Shown here: one piece after another, positions 43,908 to 47,104 of the stretch | How positions within the stretch are numbered: position 1 is the first letter of the stretch | Layout: each line of letters opens with the position of its first letter | Source: Rhodanobacter thiooxydans LCS2 | Lineage (GTDB): Bacteria > Pseudomonadota > Gammaproteobacteria > Xanthomonadales > Rhodanobacteraceae | Assembly: GCF_000264375.1 (NCBI RefSeq) | Contig: NZ_AJXW01000048.1 | Location: 1 to 47,104 of the forward strand | Reading direction: 5' to 3' | Length of the DNA stretch: 47,104 bases | Made by a program: the position numbers and the translations under genes | The notes under the pieces: generated by a model | Told to the model about the DNA's origin: nothing | Databases searched by the model: none | Seen by the model: only the letters and a program-made list of their open reading frames with translations

Positions 43908-44144
43908 ATGGAGGTCGAGCGCTCGGTACTCGCGTACCTGCATTCCCATCCGCAGGCGGCGGACACCCTGCGCGGCATCGTCAACTGGTGGCTACCGCGG
44001 CAGCGCTATGAGATCAGCTGCCTGCGCATCGAGCACGTGCTGGACCGGCTGGTCGCCGAGGGCCTGCTGCACCGCGACGAGTTGCCCGACGGCGAGGTGC
44101 TGTACGCGCTGAACAGGCAGGCCACGTCGTCGCAGCCGAACTGA
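43908..44144 (+). CDS. Small winged-helix-like protein, first gene of injection operon
   Basis: 78 aa. VERSVLAYLHSHPQAADTLRGIVNWWL then LRIEHVLDRLVAEGLLHRDELPDGEVLYAL resembles a winged helix (helix, recognition helix, wing). GGAGG five bases before the ATG at 43908 gives the start; an ATG at 43866 is also in frame. Sheath follows at 37 bases. It could regulate the operon or be a structural accessory; the family is not recognised. Confidence 0.6.
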   Translation: MEVERSVLAYLHSHPQAADTLRGIVNWWLPRQRYEISCLRIEHVLDRLVAEGLLHRDELPDGEVLYALNRQATSSQPN

Positions 44145-44181
44145 CCACGACACGGGTTTTTACTTTCGGAGGACCGATTCC

Positions 44182-45783
44182 ATGCCATCTGCGCTCACCT
44201 ATCCGGGCGTCTACATCGAGGAAATTCCCAGCGGCGTCCGCACCATCACCGGGGTGGCCACCTCGATCACCGCCTTCGTCGGCCGTGCCGCGCGTGGACC
44301 GACCGATGCCGGTGCGGAAAGCCCGGTGATCATCAACAGCTACGGCGACTTCGAGCGCAACTTCGGCGGCCTCGATCCGCTCTATCCGATGGGCTATGCC
44401 GTGCGCGACTTCTACCTCAACGGTGGCGCGCAGGCGGCGATCGTGCGGCTGTACAAGGGTACCGATGGCAAGTCGGCGAAGGCGGCCATCGCGATCGCCA
44501 ATCTGCCGCTGGAAGCGGCCACGGCCGGCGGCTGGGGCAACCAGCTGCGCGTACGGGTGGACAGCAACGTGTCCACCGATATCGCCACCAGCTTCGGGCT
44601 GGCGGTCGGCGACCTGTTCAACCTGACCGTGCGCGACATGGCCAGCGGCATCCAGGAGAGCTTCCTCAACCTCAGCGTGAAGGAGAGCCCGCGCCGCGCC
44701 GATCGCGTGCTGAAGGCGGGCTCGTCGCTGCTGCGCGTGGCGTCGTCGCTGGCCTTGCCGACCACCGCCGTGCCCGCCGCCCACCTCGCCCCGGACGCCG
44801 GCAAGACCGTGTGGGAGCAGGATAAGTCCTCCACCGGTGTCGCCGCGGCCGACCAGGCTGTCGACAGCGTCGCGCTGGATGACGCGGCCTACCTGGGCAA
44901 CACGGACGCCAAGACCGGCATCTACGCCCTGAAGAAGGCTGACCTGTTCAACCTGCTGTGCATCCCGCCGGACCTGCGCGGGGGCAACACGAGCAAATCG
45001 GTCTACCAGAACGCGATGGCGCTCTGCGTGGAGCGGCGCGCACTGCTGCTCGTCGATGCGCCGGTCGAGTGGGGCAGCGCCGGCACGATCACCCCGGCGG
45101 TGCTGGCGGCTCTCGGCCTCAACGGCACGGCCGCGCGCAATGCCGCGCTGTACTTCCCGCGGGTGATCGAATCCGATCCGAAACGCCAGGGCCAGCTAGA
45201 CACCTTCGTGCCCTGCGGCATCGTCGCCGGCGTGATGGCGCGCACCGATACGCAGCGCGGCGTGTGGAAGGCGCCGGCCGGCATCGACGCGGCGCTGAAC
45301 GGCGTGCAGGGGCTGGCCGTCACGCTCAACGACGCCGAGAACGGCATGCTCAATCCGCTCGGCGTGAACTGCCTGCGCAGCTTCCCGCTGGTGGGCCCGG
45401 TGGTATGGGGGTCGCGCACGCTGCGCGGCGCCGACCTGCTCGCTGACGAATACAAGTACGTCCCGGTGCGCCGGCTCGCGCTGTACATCGAGGAGAGCCT
45501 GTTCCGTGGCACCCAGTGGGTGGTGTTCGAGCCGAACGACGAGCCGCTGTGGTCGCAGATCCGCCTCAACGTGGGCGCCTTCATGCAGAACCTGTTCCGC
45601 CAGGGCGCGTTCCAGGGCAAGACGCCGAACGACGCGTACTTCGTCAAGTGCGACAAGGAAACCACCACGCAGAACGACATCAACCTCGGCATCGTCAACA
45701 TCGTGGTCGGCTTCGCGCCGCTCAAACCCGCCGAATTCGTGGTCATCCAGTTGCAGCAGATGGCCGGCCAGATCCAGACCTGA
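44182..45783 (+). CDS. Contractile tail sheath protein
   Basis: 533 aa. N-terminus LTYPGVYIEEIPSGVRTITGVATSITAFVGRA is the hallmark of phage and injection-system sheaths. The C-terminal domain has RRLALYIEESLFRGTQWVVFEPNDEPLWSQIRLNVGAFMQNLFRQGAFQG and KETTTQNDINLGIVNIVVGFAPLKPAEFVVIQLQQ. It contracts around the tube to drive it through a membrane. A TTTCGGAGGA site precedes the ATG. Only one sheath gene is seen here, while PVC/Afp systems have several. Tube gene is 11 bases downstream. Confidence 0.95.
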   Translation: MPSALTYPGVYIEEIPSGVRTITGVATSITAFVGRAARGPTDAGAESPVIINSYGDFERNFGGLDPLYPMGYAVRDFYLNGGAQAAIVRLYKGTDGKSAKAAIAIANLPLEAATAGGWGNQLRVRVDSNVSTDIATSFGLAVGDLFNLTVRDMASGIQESFLNLSVKESPRRADRVLKAGSSLLRVASSLALPTTAVPAAHLAPDAGKTVWEQDKSSTGVAAADQAVDSVALDDAAYLGNTDAKTGIYALKKADLFNLLCIPPDLRGGNTSKSVYQNAMALCVERRALLLVDAPVEWGSAGTITPAVLAALGLNGTAARNAALYFPRVIESDPKRQGQLDTFVPCGIVAGVMARTDTQRGVWKAPAGIDAALNGVQGLAVTLNDAENGMLNPLGVNCLRSFPLVGPVVWGSRTLRGADLLADEYKYVPVRRLALYIEESLFRGTQWVVFEPNDEPLWSQIRLNVGAFMQNLFRQGAFQGKTPNDAYFVKCDKETTTQNDINLGIVNIVVGFAPLKPAEFVVIQLQQMAGQIQT

Positions 45784-45794
45784 GGAAGAAAGCC

Positions 45795-46319
45795 ATGACT
45801 CAGTTCAGCGTCAATGCGCAGCGCTTCGATCCGTACAAGAACTTCAAGTTCCGGGTGAAGTGGGATGGCCGCTACGTGGCCGGAGTCAGCAAGGTATCGG
45901 GCCTGAAGCGCACCACCGAGGTGGTCAAGCACCGCGAGGGCGGCGACCCCAGCAGCACGCGCAAGTCGCCCGGGCGCACCGAGTACGAGGCGATCACCAT
46001 CGAGCGCGGCGTCACCCACGACACCGAGTTCGAGAAGTGGGCGAACAAGGTGTGGAACTTCGGCGCCGGGCTCGGCGCGGAGGTCTCGCTGAAGGACTTC
46101 CGCAAGGACCTGATCCTGGAGGTCTACAACGAAGCCGGCCAGCTCGCGCTGGCCTACAAGCTGTACCGCTGCTGGGTGTCGGAATACCAGGCGATGCCGG
46201 ACCTGGACGCGAACGCGAACGCGGTGGCGATCCAGCACCTGAAGCTGGAGAACGAGGGCTGGGAGCGCGACGCCGGCGTGGCAGAACCGACCGAGCCCAG
46301 CTTCAGCGTGCCTGCCTGA
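45795..46319 (+). CDS. Tail tube protein (gp19-like)
   Basis: 174 aa. Forms the inner tube. FKFRVKWDGRYVAGVSKVSGLKRTTEVVKHREGGDPSSTRKSPGRTEYEAITIERGVTHD is the core of the T4 gp19-like family, and YKLYRCWVSEYQAMPDLDANANAVAIQHLKLENEGWERD is the usual C-terminal half. Ribosome site AGGAAG. Longer than many tubes by a short tail after ENEGWERD. Next gene starts 5 bases after its stop. Confidence 0.94.
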   Translation: MTQFSVNAQRFDPYKNFKFRVKWDGRYVAGVSKVSGLKRTTEVVKHREGGDPSSTRKSPGRTEYEAITIERGVTHDTEFEKWANKVWNFGAGLGAEVSLKDFRKDLILEVYNEAGQLALAYKLYRCWVSEYQAMPDLDANANAVAIQHLKLENEGWERDAGVAEPTEPSFSVPA

Positions 46320-46324
46320 GCGCC

Positions 46325-47062
46325 ATGCACACGCCCACGCCCGCACAGCTGCTGCAGGTCTGGGAACGCGGAGGCGACCCGTCCGCCGCGGCACGCGGGC
46401 TGTTGCTGCTCGGCTGCAGCTGCGACGATGAGGATTCCGTCGAGGCACTGGCCGCACTGCCGCTGGGCCAACGCGACGTGCGGCTGCTCGAGTTGCGCGA
46501 GCGCCTGTTCGGCGCGGCGATCGACACGGTGGCGAGCTGCCCGCAGTGCGCGGCGCTGATCGAGGCGACGCTGCACTGCGACGACCTGCGGCTGGCGTCT
46601 CCGGATGCTGCCGCGCCCACGATCGAGCACGTCTCGCACGGCATCCGCGTGCAGTTCCGCCTGCCCGACAGCCGCGACCTGCTGGCGCTGGAAAACTGCG
46701 CCGACGCCGGGGCTGCGCACGCGCTGCTGCTCGAACGCTGCGTGCTCGATGCGCGATCCGGCGACGAACCGCATGCACCACGCAGCCTGCCGCACGAACT
46801 GCAGGCGGAGCTGGCCCAGGCGATGGCGCAGGCCGACCCGCAGGCCGACCTGCAACTCGCGTTCCGTTGCCCGGACTGCGGCCACGAATGGCAACCGCTG
46901 TTCGACGTCGCCCGCTTCCTGTGGCAGGAACTGCACGCCTGGGCGCTGCACATGCTGCGCGAGGTGGACACGCTGGCACAGGCCTACCACTGGACCGAGG
47001 CCGACATCCTCGCCATGAGCCCGCGCCGCCGCCAGGCCTACCTGGAGCTGTGCGCGCCATGA
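46325..47062 (+). CDS. T4-type baseplate protein / hub assembly chaperone-like
   Basis: 245 aa. No membrane segment. Contains two Cys pairs, CPQC (72, 75) and CPDC (182, 185), suggesting one zinc ribbon formed by distant parts. The C-terminal WTEADILAMSPRRRQAYLELCAP is the family-typical end of proteins with the T4 baseplate/hub assembly label (PF12322 type, from memory). Located between tube and the next gene, the usual place for this component in contractile injection loci. Overlaps the next start by ATGA. Confidence 0.75.
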   Translation: MHTPTPAQLLQVWERGGDPSAAARGLLLLGCSCDDEDSVEALAALPLGQRDVRLLELRERLFGAAIDTVASCPQCAALIEATLHCDDLRLASPDAAAPTIEHVSHGIRVQFRLPDSRDLLALENCADAGAAHALLLERCVLDARSGDEPHAPRSLPHELQAELAQAMAQADPQADLQLAFRCPDCGHEWQPLFDVARFLWQELHAWALHMLREVDTLAQAYHWTEADILAMSPRRRQAYLELCAP

Positions 47063-47104
47063 GCGATTTCCTCGACCGCCTGGCGGCACGCGCAATCGGT
47101 GGCG
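47059..47104 (+). CDS. Next injection-system gene (5' end only)
   Basis: Starts at ATG 47059 overlapping the previous stop (ATGA), coupling translation. Visible residues MSDFLDRLAARAIGG; the rest is outside the window. In related loci this position holds a hypothetical component of the particle. Product not identified. Confidence 0.6.
   Translation, partial: MSDFLDRLAARAIGG

Overview
The window looks like chromosome from a high-GC gammaproteobacterium of the Xanthomonadales (Rhodanobacteraceae-like: Rhodanobacter, Dyella or Luteibacter type). This is inferred from very GC-rich codon use, many secreted or lipoprotein enzymes, a TonB-dependent receptor, and families typical of that group. It cannot be placed to species from the sequence alone. 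No rRNA, tRNA, CRISPR array, integrase or transposase was found.

Layout. 1-9.6 kb holds an OmpH/Skp-like periplasmic protein, a DUF3016 protein, thiopurine methyltransferase (tpm), a GH30 glycosidase, an M14-type peptidase, a solitary HNH endonuclease, a GNAT acetyltransferase, and a zinc-ribbon/TerC pair preceded by a yybP-ykoY (manganese) riboswitch. An alpha/beta hydrolase and two small membrane proteins follow. 9.7-12 kb is an M3 peptidyl-dipeptidase lipoprotein with a clear terminator. 12.2-14.5 kb is less GC-rich: an unrecognised lipoprotein, a small partner gene and about 640 bases with no gene. 14.5-17.3 kb holds ybaN and a DUF2167/membrane/J-domain operon. 17.4-24.7 kb holds a decayed acyltransferase, a secreted endonuclease/exonuclease/phosphatase-fold protein, trehalase, a META/DUF4377 lipoprotein and two divergent L,D-transpeptidases. 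25-30 kb is a run of small housekeeping or hypothetical genes: a metal-binding-like protein, trmO, YciI, HAD, PIN, CPXCG and pncA.

30-37.7 kb is an iron/sulfur/lipid block. A minus-strand run holds cysteine dioxygenase, an FAD/NAD(P) protein, cardiolipin synthase and an esterase broken by one stop codon. Beside it, a TonB-family protein and a TonB-dependent siderophore receptor diverge from an interval with a good Fur box. 37.8-42.2 kb holds a frameshifted hemolysin III (TrhA) gene, a TfoX-N protein, a 142-base run of five consecutive hairpins, a DUF885 protein, a DUF456 protein and ferredoxin-NADP reductase.

The most striking region is 42.6 kb to the end. It carries the start of a contractile injection system (phage-tail-like: sheath, tube, baseplate-type protein, and the start of another gene). 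It is preceded by a stand-alone sigma-54 activator with an altered GAFTGA loop and by a near-consensus -24/-12 sigma-54 promoter. The sequence therefore predicts that this particle is a sigma-54-regulated operon, possibly through a UAS lying between activator and promoter. The cluster runs past the window, so spike, ATPase and effectors cannot be judged.

Several genes are disrupted by single-base events (acyltransferase remnant, esterase, TrhA). These could be true decay or assembly errors; raw reads would decide.
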